Program-made: the position numbers and the translations under genes | Shown: positions 34,573-42,752 of the stretch, piece by piece | Layout: the number at the start of each line of letters is the position of its first letter | Position numbering within the stretch: position 1 is the stretch's first letter | NCBI GenBank assembly: GCA_020831585.1 | Contig: JAFIGE010000001.1 | Location: forward strand, 62,001 to 126,000 | Length of the DNA: 64,000 nt | Direction of reading: 5' to 3' | From: Opitutales bacterium | GTDB taxonomy: Bacteria; Verrucomicrobiota; Verrucomicrobiia; Opitutales; Oceanipulchritudinaceae | The notes under the pieces: generated by a model | The model's database searches: none | Seen by the model: only the letters and a program-made list of their open reading frames with translations | What the model was told of the DNA's origin: nothing

Positions 34573-35432
34573 TCGAGCAACTGAATACGGGGCGGTGTGG
34601 CATTTTCGTCCATTACGACAAGCACTCACCCGCTTCCGAACATGCGGAACTCCAGGCTCTCGCTCGGGAACTTCCACGACTCACCCTGATCCGACCGCGA
34701 AAGGTCAACTGGGGACGCTGGAGCCAAATGCAGGCCCAGCTCGATATGATGGAGACAGCGCTCGCAACAGATTTATCGTGGACCCACCTTCTGACCATTT
34801 CAGGACAGGATTTTCCGCTCCAGACGGTCGATTTCATGGAACAGGTGCTGAACGAGCGCCCGGCGAATTCAATGATCGAATGGTTTGATCCCTTTGCGCC
34901 CGGTCGTTGGAAAAATGCCCGCGAGCGCATCATGCGCTGGCACTTTGATAGTGATGTGTTGCATCGGATTTTGCGCATCCCAGGGGTCGGGCGTAGAATC
35001 GGGACCGCGCTGGGCTGGCAAAACCGCATTCCCTTTTTCCCGGGAATCCGCCGGAGAATTCCGGAATTCTTCCGATGGTTTGGCGGCTCCAACCACTACA
35101 ATCTATCGCGAGACGCGGTCGAGTATGTGCTGCATCATGACAATTCAAAGCGTATTGCGAGAAGGCTTCGGCGCACCGGTTCGCCCGATGAGAGCTTCGT
35201 CCAGTCGGTTTTACTCAACAGCCCTCTGGTCCCGAGCCTTCAAAATGATGACCGCCGGGCCATCATTTGGGATGCTCCCGATAATCCCAGCCCGCGCCTA
35301 CTCTCAATGACAGACTGGCCCCTGCTGGAGGAGGCCCGCTCAGCGGGTAAATTGTTTGCCCGGAAGTTTGATTCCGCCGTTGATGCGCAGGTGCTTGAGA
35401 AATTGTCACAGCGTCTTTCCGAAAAACCATGA
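34515..35432 (+). CDS. Core-2/I-branching enzyme-like glycosyltransferase (GT14)
   Basis: 305 residues. N-terminal MPLAFCILAHKNPRQLRGLIEQL, FVHYDKHS (about 31-38), WGRWSQMQAQLDMMETAL (about 66-83), HLLTISGQDFPLQ (about 94-106) and the mid-domain FFRWFGGSNHYNLSRDAVEYVL (about 184-205) follow the Branch-domain family. These enzymes add beta-1,6-GlcNAc (animal core-2/I branching) or xylose; bacterial members sit in polysaccharide loci. It likely makes a branch point. ATGA overlap with the downstream GT8. Confidence 0.87.
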   Translation: MPLAFCILAHKNPRQLRGLIEQLNTGRCGIFVHYDKHSPASEHAELQALARELPRLTLIRPRKVNWGRWSQMQAQLDMMETALATDLSWTHLLTISGQDFPLQTVDFMEQVLNERPANSMIEWFDPFAPGRWKNARERIMRWHFDSDVLHRILRIPGVGRRIGTALGWQNRIPFFPGIRRRIPEFFRWFGGSNHYNLSRDAVEYVLHHDNSKRIARRLRRTGSPDESFVQSVLLNSPLVPSLQNDDRRAIIWDAPDNPSPRLLSMTDWPLLEEARSAGKLFARKFDSAVDAQVLEKLSQRLSEKP

Positions 35433-36328
35433 GTGCCCCTGTTCTTTGCACTGCGACCAATCACACCTACGCGATGGGCGCCGCTGTTGTCCTGTGCTCG
35501 GCGCTGCGCCAGCTGCCTGTGAGCGCGGGCATGGCGCGCGTCTATGTCTTGGACGGCGGCCTGCGGCCGCGCGATTGGCGAAAGCTGACGATTAGCGTTG
35601 AGCGCGCACGGCCGCAAACCCGCTTGATCCGACTGCGTCCGGAAATGGCCCGGTTCGACGGGCTTCCCCATGATTGGGGTTCGAGCGTGATGACTTATGC
35701 GCGTCTTGCCTTGCCGGAGTTGGTCGATGAGGACCGTATCCTCTACCTGGATGCGGACATGATCGTGCAGGCGGATCTCTCCCCCTTCATGCAGCTCGAT
35801 CTTGCGGGTAAAACAGTCGCAGCCGCCCGCGATGTCATCACGCGGACGCTCGGCGGAGACCATCTACCCTGTGAGGCTCTGAATCTCGATCCCGGGGCCG
35901 ACTACTTTCAAGCCGGCTTCCTCGTGATCGACATGGCTTTGTGGCGTAACGAGCGGGTGAGTGAACGAGTTTTGGAGTATCTGCGCGAATTCCCTGAACA
36001 CACCCGCTATTGGGACCAAAGCGCTCTCAACGCCATCCTCTATCGCCGTTGGCACCGACTCGAAGACCGATGGAACACTCCCGCCTGGTGGGCTGATCAG
36101 GCAAAGGAGCAGGCCTCTCTGGAGGATCCTCTCCTCCATTTTATCGGGCCGCATAAAGCTTGGTTGCTGGGTCATCATCAGAAGCCGGCAGCGCTGCGGT
36201 TCTTCGGTGAATTGGACCGGACGGCCTGGAAGGGCTGGCGACCGCGCAAATGGCGCGAGCATCTAAAATGGTTGAAATACCGGGCCAGCCTGCTCCTGCA
36301 GTCGATGCGCCAAGGGAGGGATTCATGA
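35429..36328 (+). CDS. Glycosyltransferase family 8
   Basis: 299 residues, coupled to the preceding gene by ATGA. GT8 landmarks: ATNHTYAMGAAVVLCSAL (about 9-26), RVYVLDGGL, SSVMTYARLALPEL (about 88-101), the metal-binding D-x-D in RILYLDADMIVQADLSP (about 107-123), YWDQSALNAIL (about 193-203) and a late LLHFIGPHKAWL (about 234-245) with the second metal-ligand His. Retaining transferase using UDP-Glc or UDP-Gal type donors. One of three close GT8 paralogues here (also 37282 and 39202). Confidence 0.92.
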   Translation: MSAPVLCTATNHTYAMGAAVVLCSALRQLPVSAGMARVYVLDGGLRPRDWRKLTISVERARPQTRLIRLRPEMARFDGLPHDWGSSVMTYARLALPELVDEDRILYLDADMIVQADLSPFMQLDLAGKTVAAARDVITRTLGGDHLPCEALNLDPGADYFQAGFLVIDMALWRNERVSERVLEYLREFPEHTRYWDQSALNAILYRRWHRLEDRWNTPAWWADQAKEQASLEDPLLHFIGPHKAWLLGHHQKPAALRFFGELDRTAWKGWRPRKWREHLKWLKYRASLLLQSMRQGRDS

Positions 36329-37266
36329 TGAAATCCGACGATCCGGAAATCGTTTACATCCACACAGGTACCGATATCGTCCACGCAGAATTGCTTTGGG
36401 CGGCGCTGCTTTCGGCACACTGCATCCAACCGGGTTCACGCCTTCGTTGCCTGGTCCCGGAGGATGATCTGGCATCACTCGACGCAATGGTGCCGCCCCC
36501 CCTTCGGGGCACCTTCGAGTGGGCTCCGCTGGCCGTTCCCGATGGGACGCCCGCCTACCGAAACCGATGGATAAAATTACAGTTCCCAAAGTGGCTGAGG
36601 GGCCCCTCGTTGTATTTGGATTCCGATACGCTGATTGTTCGACCCCTCGATTGGAAATTGTGTCGAGGCCTTCATTTTGCCACGACGCGCAATCGCGACT
36701 CCGACGGCTTCCTCAACCCCATCTCCTCGAAATATTATGCCAGCGGACACTTCGAGCGGGCGGGCTGGCCTTGGGTTGATGGTTTGGAGGACGATTACCG
36801 CAATGGGGGGGTCGTTTTCGTGCAACCCGGAGCCGAGGCAGAGCGGCTCTTCGGCCTGTGGTTTGAGCGTTGGCAGGCCTACCATCGCGCATCCGGCAGC
36901 CATCTGGACCAGCCTGCCCTTAACCTTACCTTGCATGAGGCCAACTGGAATGAACAATTGCCCGACTCGTGGAATGCACCGGTCTTTGTGCTGCCAAAAA
37001 CAGCGCGGGGTGCCTGTATTTTCCACTACTATTTCTCCGGCATTTGCGACAAGCTCGAAGACTCCACTCTCCTGCGCACCCTGCAATCAAAGATTCGTTC
37101 GGGTCGTCTGAGCGTGGAGGAGGCCACCGCCTTGCTCCGCTCCGGCAAACCCTACCACGGGCCGGGGGCGCGGGCGCGGGCCTATTTTGAAGCGGGTCAG
37201 TACGGCTGGGCTGCCCGGGCCATGACCACAAAATACGTGAACAAGCTCACCAGACGCTCCCATTGA
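36325..37266 (+). CDS. GT-A-type glycosyltransferase, family unassigned
   Basis: 313 residues from ATG 36325, with GGGAGGG upstream and ATGA overlap with the GT8; a longer frame from 36250 is rejected. GT-A-like features: SLYLDSDTLIVRPLDW (about 93-108), DDYRNGGVVFVQPGAEAERLF (about 156-176) and SHLDQPALNLTL (about 192-203), matching the DxD / NGG / DQxALN order of GT8-like enzymes. The coding sequence contains a C7 tract (about 36495) and a G7 tract (about 36805), possible slippage sites. Specificity unknown. Confidence 0.78.
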   Translation: MMKSDDPEIVYIHTGTDIVHAELLWAALLSAHCIQPGSRLRCLVPEDDLASLDAMVPPPLRGTFEWAPLAVPDGTPAYRNRWIKLQFPKWLRGPSLYLDSDTLIVRPLDWKLCRGLHFATTRNRDSDGFLNPISSKYYASGHFERAGWPWVDGLEDDYRNGGVVFVQPGAEAERLFGLWFERWQAYHRASGSHLDQPALNLTLHEANWNEQLPDSWNAPVFVLPKTARGACIFHYYFSGICDKLEDSTLLRTLQSKIRSGRLSVEEATALLRSGKPYHGPGARARAYFEAGQYGWAARAMTTKYVNKLTRRSH

Positions 37267-37281
37267 GAAAAGACAGTCACT

Positions 37282-38184
37282 GTGCCTGAAACTATATCCA
37301 ACGAGCCCCTCACCGTCTGTTCCGCAGCGGAGGACAACTATGCAATGGGCCTCACGGTCGCGGTGGTTTCCGTTCTCAAACACGCGCCGAAAACCTCCGT
37401 GCCGGTACGGTTGGTCATTCTCGACGGCGGTATTCAGCCGAAAAACTGGCTTCGCTTCGAGCAAAGTATCGCCCGTGCCACGACAAAGGTCGAGATCCAG
37501 CGTATTCGCCCGGATCTATCCACTTTCGAGGGCTTCAAACGGGACTACGGAAACAGCTGCATGACCTACGCCCGGCTGCTTCTCCCGAAGTTATTACCGG
37601 ACACCGGGCGACTTCTCTATTTCGATTCCGACTTAGTGGTCACCCGAAGCTGGAAGCCTCTTTGGGAAATGAATCTCGGGGAAAACCTGCTCAGTGCCGC
37701 CGTTTGTCAGCAAGTCCAAACGATCGGTCAGGGCGGATTGCCCTTGGATGATCTGGGCTTGGATCCTTGTGGACGCTATTTGCAGGCGGGCTTCATGCTT
37801 GTGAATCTGAATGCTTGGCGTCACGCGGACTTCGATGAGCAGTGCATCCGTTATTTGAAGCGATTCCCCAATCATGCGCCAAACTGGGACCAAAGCGCAA
37901 TTAACGCCACCGTTGACGGACGATGGATTGAACTGAACAGGGCATGGAACACGCCGGCCGGCTTTTACGAAGAGGCTATCCCGCGCGGGGCGGACTTACC
38001 CGCTGTCATTCATTTTTCCGGCCCCTACAAGCCCTGGCAATATGGCATTCACCGTTGGAAGAGTGCCCGCGCTTTTTATGACCTACTCGACGAAACCGCT
38101 TGGCGTGGATGGCGTCCTAGCACGCTCAGGCACTTTGCCCGGCAGCTGAAATGGCGGGCAGGGAAATTGCTCGGAAAATGGTAA
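37282..38184 (+). CDS. Glycosyltransferase family 8
   Basis: 300 residues from a GTG start. NYAMGLTVAVVSVLKHA (about 19-35), LVILDGGIQPKNWLRF, RDYGNSCMTYARLLLPKLL (about 91-109), the D-x-D in RLLYFDSDLVVTRSW (about 114-128), NWDQSAINATV (about 206-216) and VIHFSGPYKPWQYG (about 250-263). Closely parallels the GT8 at 39202, and both are followed by a DUF6625-like gene, so the pair looks duplicated. Retaining sugar transferase of the polysaccharide. Confidence 0.92.
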   Translation: MPETISNEPLTVCSAAEDNYAMGLTVAVVSVLKHAPKTSVPVRLVILDGGIQPKNWLRFEQSIARATTKVEIQRIRPDLSTFEGFKRDYGNSCMTYARLLLPKLLPDTGRLLYFDSDLVVTRSWKPLWEMNLGENLLSAAVCQQVQTIGQGGLPLDDLGLDPCGRYLQAGFMLVNLNAWRHADFDEQCIRYLKRFPNHAPNWDQSAINATVDGRWIELNRAWNTPAGFYEEAIPRGADLPAVIHFSGPYKPWQYGIHRWKSARAFYDLLDETAWRGWRPSTLRHFARQLKWRAGKLLGKW

Positions 38185-38237
38185 ACAATGCAACCAAAGC
38201 CCTTCCCACCCGTGTTTAGCACCCACTCAATCCTTCA

Positions 38238-39188
38238 GTGAAAGCCGCTGTTCTCATCGCTTGGTATGGACCATTTCCGGTGTGGATCAAAGGATTTTTG
38301 CGTAGTTGTACACCAATTCGGTCCGTCGAATGGATCGTTTTCCATGAGGCACCCGTTCCTTCACCCTGTCCGGCGAATGTACGTTTTGTTTATCTACCAT
38401 GGACGACGTTTCAGGAGCGTATAAGGAAAAGTAGCGGAGCCGCGCCACCCTCCAAACCAGACTATAAGCTCTGCGACGCGAAAGTGTTTCTTGGAGATGC
38501 TTTTGCTGACTTGATCGAGGGATTTGATTATTTTGGATGGGGTGACTTGGATATCATCTATGGCGACTTGGATCGATTTCTGGAATCGCTGTTCGGTAAG
38601 TGGAACATAATTTCGTTCCACAAAGACATGATTTCAAATCACCTGGTATTTTTCCGAAACACGCCCGAATTGCGACAACTCTACACAAAAATTCCCGACT
38701 ACAAATCGGCTATGCTTAAATCCGAATACGCAAGTCTCGACGATACCCACCTGAGCTCGGTTGCGAAACAGTACCCGAACGCATTCTTTGCGGAGTTCCA
38801 CACGACACCATTTGTTAACTGGATTCCGTGGTGCGACGGCACCTATAATTTCCCTGCGAGGTGGTATTGGAACCAAGGAAAGATCACTAACGACTTGGAC
38901 CGGGGTTATGAATTTCCTTACTTTCATTTTATGGTGTGGAAAGGGGGATCAAAGTTCTATTACTGCGAGTCTGCTAACTGGATCAATCTTCCAGTCGATT
39001 CATTTTCTCTCGATTCCAAGTGTAACGCATTTTCGATTACGGCAAGAGGATTTACTGAGGTTGCCTTGGGCAATCCAGTGAAGTGTAAACGAATCACTTT
39101 GGAGGGCAAACCATCCTATTCAATTATGCGAAGGCTCCGAATCAAGGGACAGCGCCTTTTGAAAAATCTATTAACCGAGTGTAGTTGA
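38238..39188 (+). CDS. DUF6625-like putative glycosyltransferase
   Basis: 316 residues from a GTG start. Motifs AAVLIAWYGPFPVWIKGFLRSC (about 3-24), YKLCDAKVFLGDAFADLIEGFDYFGWGDLDIIYGDL (about 75-110) with a D-x-D in a GWGDLDIIYG context, and EFPYFHFMVWKGG (about 227-239) are strongly shared with the gene at 40927. The arrangement matches the DUF6625 group of putative GT-A transferases in polysaccharide loci. Function is not established. Notably AT-richer than the genes before it. Confidence 0.75.
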   Translation: MKAAVLIAWYGPFPVWIKGFLRSCTPIRSVEWIVFHEAPVPSPCPANVRFVYLPWTTFQERIRKSSGAAPPSKPDYKLCDAKVFLGDAFADLIEGFDYFGWGDLDIIYGDLDRFLESLFGKWNIISFHKDMISNHLVFFRNTPELRQLYTKIPDYKSAMLKSEYASLDDTHLSSVAKQYPNAFFAEFHTTPFVNWIPWCDGTYNFPARWYWNQGKITNDLDRGYEFPYFHFMVWKGGSKFYYCESANWINLPVDSFSLDSKCNAFSITARGFTEVALGNPVKCKRITLEGKPSYSIMRRLRIKGQRLLKNLLTECS

Positions 39189-39201
39189 ATTTATCCGAAT
39201 T

Positions 39202-40119
39202 ATGAAGCTCGCACCATCACCTCTTGTAATTGCAACATCTACTAATGCAAAGTACGCTTTAGGTGCGTTCGCTGCGCTCAAATCTGCTTTGATTCATTCA
39301 CCACCTACAATTGATGTAATTCAGGTGTTTGTTCTCGACGGAGGCCTATCAAGGAGGCAATGGAAATCCATGTCCGAAGGGTTGGATCAAGTTGGTAAAA
39401 ACATCAAACTCGAACGCATCGTTCCAGATCTATCGATTTTTAAGGAGTTGCCACGGGACTATGGCAACAGTCTTATGGCCTATGCCCGCCTCGCACTTCC
39501 TTGGATGTTGTCTACAGAAATCAAGCGTTTGCTTTATTTCGATTCTGATATTGTCTTCCTGCGCGAGTGGTCCGCCCTTTGGAACGTCGACTTAGGCAAA
39601 TCTTTGGTCGCGGCTGCGGTCTGCCCTGTGGTGCAGACATTGCAACGCGAAAACCTTCCTTTGAACGAACTGGGGTTACCGCCTGACGCGCCTTACCTTC
39701 AGTCGGGTATCATGGTGATGGATCTTGATCGCTGGAGAGACCAGCAAATCAGTGAGCATGCAGTAAAATACTTAACCCGCTTTCCAAGCAATGCCCGATA
39801 TTGGGACCAAAGCGCCTTGAATGCCGTTTTGCTTGGACAATGGCTAGAAATTGCCGAAGAGTGGAATATGGCAGCTTTTCGCTACCGTGAGCTTACATCC
39901 GGCCAGAAGGGTTCGGTAGGGGTTATCCATTACACTGGACCACAAAAACCGTGGCATTTTAATAAGTCGAAGGATGAGTGTAATGCCTTCTTTTTTCAAC
40001 AATTAGAGAATACTGTCTGGAAAAAATGGCGTCCGTCGCGGATTCGATCACATCTCCGATTTTTAAAATACATAGCCGATCAATTTTGTGAAAAAATAGG
40101 GACTCTTCGTAGATTTTGA
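39202..40119 (+). CDS. Glycosyltransferase family 8
   Basis: 305 residues. KYALGAFAALKSALIH (about 14-29), VFVLDGGLSRRQWKSM, RDYGNSLMAYARLALPWML (about 88-106), RLLYFDSDIVFLREW (about 112-126), YWDQSALNAVLLGQWLEI (about 204-221) and VIHYTGPQKPWHF (about 247-259). The paralogue at 37282 has the same motifs at the same spacings; the shared LLYFDSD and DQSALNA-type blocks suggest a recent duplication. AT-richer than flanking genes. An ISL3-like remnant follows it. Confidence 0.92.
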   Translation: MKLAPSPLVIATSTNAKYALGAFAALKSALIHSPPTIDVIQVFVLDGGLSRRQWKSMSEGLDQVGKNIKLERIVPDLSIFKELPRDYGNSLMAYARLALPWMLSTEIKRLLYFDSDIVFLREWSALWNVDLGKSLVAAAVCPVVQTLQRENLPLNELGLPPDAPYLQSGIMVMDLDRWRDQQISEHAVKYLTRFPSNARYWDQSALNAVLLGQWLEIAEEWNMAAFRYRELTSGQKGSVGVIHYTGPQKPWHFNKSKDECNAFFFQQLENTVWKKWRPSRIRSHLRFLKYIADQFCEKIGTLRRF

Positions 40120-40159
40120 TGAAACATCTGGGCCTAAGGTTGAGCTTGCCACACTAAAA

Positions 40160-40850
40160 TAGAATGGCGACGCGCTATTTCGCGAAGTTTTGAATGCTGC
40201 GACCCAGTCTTTAATGTTTTAATCACGCCCTTAAAGCCTTTTATGGGCGCCTTGGAGGTGCCGTGCTTGAGATAAGTTATATTATTTGCTCAAAGCCCTT
40301 ATGGTCTATCTTAGCTGCACGCTTTAGAGGCTTCAGTTGACTGCGTCGCCCCCAGCCGTTCCATTTCCTAAGGAACTTCCCTCCGTAACTCGGGAATGGG
40401 TAATCTAAAAGCGGTCAAAGGTTTCCTTCATGGCATACGCGCGTTCCACTTTAGGGCCCAGCGACTATTGCTCTTCGCAGCGGGCCTACGTTTTCTCAGT
40501 AAGGTTCTCGAAGATCCTAAGCCGAAAATTGTTTCTGTCCTCTACTGTCTTGTCCTTGCAATTCAACAACATTTTGTGTTCGTTTCGGCGGACATGATCA
40601 ATGGCTTCATTAAGGTGTTAGCTGATATAAAAGCGGCTATTCACGATATCCATAGTCGGCAGATGCCCCACCGGCGCGTTGATGTAAGCCCGCCGCATAT
40701 CCATCGCAATCGCTTGGACCTCCTTGCGGTCCTTTTGCATGCACGTTCCGAAAAACTTTTCACAGGCGGCCACACCAATAGCTCTGAGCTGCGGTTGCAG
40801 TTTAGACACATGTTGCGCACATGAAATGAGCGCAGAGCCTAAAGCCACGC
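40160..40850 (-). mobile_element. Decayed ISL3-like transposase remnant
   Basis: Read on the minus strand, from 40848 down to about 40160, broken frames give CEKFFGTCMQKDRKEVQAIAMDM, then HLNEAIDHVRRNEHKML and later AIKGFKGVIKTLKT-like sequence, the order and style of ISL3-group transposases (the V-x-A-I-A-M-D-M, H-L-N-E-A and E-G-L-N-x-K-I-type blocks). It has many stops and frameshifts. The 800-bp gap 40120-40926 thus holds a dead insertion sequence between the second GT8 and its DUF6625-like partner. Exact ends could not be found. Confidence 0.75.
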
Positions 40851-40926
40851 TGCCGAAAGAACTGCTTTAGTCCCTTCGTGTGAGCGCTGTTCAAATCCTC
40901 CCCCCTTTTTCAAGTCAGGAAATTCT

Positions 40927-41856
40927 TTGAAAGCTGGTATCATCATTGTTTGGTTTGGACCGTTCCCCCCGTGGGTGAGCGCATTTCTTGTATCCTGTGC
41001 GCAGGTTAAATGCGTCGATTGGCACATTTTTCACGATCAACCAGTGGAATTGAACCCACCAAAAAACGTAATATTTCGCCTATTTTCTTTAGACGATTTT
41101 CGATTTCGTATCAAGGAGTCGTTAGGAGTGAATGGTAGCTTGGTCGAGCCCTATAAATTAACTGACTTCAAGCCTTCCTATGGTGTTCTCTTCGAGGATT
41201 ATATTCGACAATACGATTATTTTGGATGGGGAGATATCGATGTCGTTTTTGGAAGGGTCGACCACTTTTTAGATGCTTCCCTCGGGCGATGGAACGTTCT
41301 TTCTTTTTCGGAAGGCATACCTTCTAACCATTTTTTACTTTTGCGAAACACGATCCAAAATCGAACACTCTTTCAAAAGATCGAAGGTTATCGCCACCTT
41401 CTTCAATCGGCCGAACACCATGCAATGGATGATGTCGCATTCAATCGTGTATTGATGAGTCAACCAAAGGTGTGGTCTAAGGAGTTGTATGCGACCCCCC
41501 ATGTCAACTGGCGTACTTGGATGGATGGAACATTCAATTTTCCAACGAAATGGAAATGGAACAAAGGGCAACTTACCAATAACCTGGACGTTGGCTACGA
41601 ATTTCTCTATTTTCATTTTATGGTTTTGAAGGGTGGTTATCGCGATTACTATGTGCGAACGCGAAATTGGGAGGGCTTGTCCGCGCCTCGACTGACTGTC
41701 GATGCTGCAACCGAAGCCTTCTCGATTACTCCAAGAGGCCTTCAGAGTATGGTTCCAGCAAGAGTCTCCAAACTCCTCAGAGCTGGAATTGATCCCGCAC
41801 CGTATTACTCGCTTCGAAGGCGCATTCGAATAAAGAAGTTGGGTCTTGGACTTTGA
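40927..41856 (+). CDS. DUF6625-like putative glycosyltransferase
   Basis: 309 residues from a TTG start with AGGAAA a few bases upstream. It parallels the gene at 38238: AGIIIVWFGPFPPWVSAFLVSC (about 3-24), YKLTDFKPSYGVLFEDYIRQYDYFGWGDIDVVFG (about 76-109) and EFLYFHFMVLKGGYRDYY (about 226-243). The shared GWGD-(I/L)-D core is a candidate donor/metal site. It appears to be the partner of the GT8 at 39202, split from it by the ISL3-like remnant. AT-richer than average for the window. Confidence 0.75.
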   Translation: MKAGIIIVWFGPFPPWVSAFLVSCAQVKCVDWHIFHDQPVELNPPKNVIFRLFSLDDFRFRIKESLGVNGSLVEPYKLTDFKPSYGVLFEDYIRQYDYFGWGDIDVVFGRVDHFLDASLGRWNVLSFSEGIPSNHFLLLRNTIQNRTLFQKIEGYRHLLQSAEHHAMDDVAFNRVLMSQPKVWSKELYATPHVNWRTWMDGTFNFPTKWKWNKGQLTNNLDVGYEFLYFHFMVLKGGYRDYYVRTRNWEGLSAPRLTVDAATEAFSITPRGLQSMVPARVSKLLRAGIDPAPYYSLRRRIRIKKLGLGL

Positions 41857-41885
41857 TGCTTTGAGGAAAGCGCCAATCTGCCTAT

Positions 41886-42737
41886 ATGATTTCCATTTGC
41901 ATACCCGCTTACAAAGCGGCCCGGTTTCTCCCCAAAACATTGGCCAGTGTCCGGGAGCAGCTCTTCACGGATTGGGAACTTATCCTCGTCGAGGATGGTT
42001 CGGATGACGGCACCCGGGGAATCATTGAAACTTTTGCAACCTCGGTGCGGCAGACAGTGCGCTACCTGCGGCACGAGCAAAACCGGGGCCTGACGGCCAC
42101 CCGAAACACCGGAATCTCGGCGGCCCGCAGTGACTGGATTGCCATCCTCGATGCGGACGATGTCTGGACACCGGAACACCTCTCCGCTTGTGCCGAAGCG
42201 GCGCAAGCAAGCGATGCGGACGTCGTGCACGGGGGTTCGCAGCTCTTCGACAGTGACACCGGGAGAGACCTCGAGACCCGGGTTCCCGATGACGCCGCCC
42301 TCGCCACCGTGCCGCTCTCTGTATTCACCCAGCAATACATCATTCAGCCCTCTTCAATCGTAATGAAAAGAGCGCTCTGGGAGCAGGTTGGCGGATTCGA
42401 TACGACCTTCCAACATGTCGAGGATTTGGAGATGTGGCTGCGTTGCCTTCGGGCGGGTGCCGCTATCCACTACTCGGGAAAGGTGACCTGCCGCTACCGC
42501 AAACATGCGTCCGCGATGTCCGGAGAATCGTATCCGATGGCGGCGGCTTTCGCGCGGGTGTATGCCCGACACCTGGACTGGGAAGCCATCCCCAGGAGGG
42601 TTCGTCGCGAGCGCGCAATGGCTGGTTTCGTCGCTGCCGCACGGTTGTGTTGGCGAAAGAAACCCGCCCGCGCCACCCTCCACCTCTTTTCCGCCCTATG
42701 CAGTGTTCTGGGGCTTCGCGTCGTTTCGTCCACTTAA
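41886..42737 (+). CDS. Glycosyltransferase family 2
   Basis: 283 residues. ISICIPAYKAARFLPKTLASVREQ (about 2-25), LILVEDGSDDGTRG (about 32-45), the DxD-type WIAILDADDVWTPEHLSAC (about 84-102) and QHVEDLEMWLRCL (about 178-190). Standard GT-A GT2 of the same layout as the one at 23230. It follows a 29-base gap after the DUF6625-like gene and precedes a run of GT8-like genes. Donor unknown. Confidence 0.9.
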   Translation: MISICIPAYKAARFLPKTLASVREQLFTDWELILVEDGSDDGTRGIIETFATSVRQTVRYLRHEQNRGLTATRNTGISAARSDWIAILDADDVWTPEHLSACAEAAQASDADVVHGGSQLFDSDTGRDLETRVPDDAALATVPLSVFTQQYIIQPSSIVMKRALWEQVGGFDTTFQHVEDLEMWLRCLRAGAAIHYSGKVTCRYRKHASAMSGESYPMAAAFARVYARHLDWEAIPRRVRRERAMAGFVAAARLCWRKKPARATLHLFSALCSVLGLRVVSST

Positions 42738-42752
42738 TCCCGCGCTCGAAAA

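Noticed and set aside
40396-40824. 142-residue plus-strand open frame in the gap after the third GT8
   Set aside because: The minus strand of the same segment reads as ISL3-like transposase pieces, so the plus-strand frame is a shadow of a dead IS.
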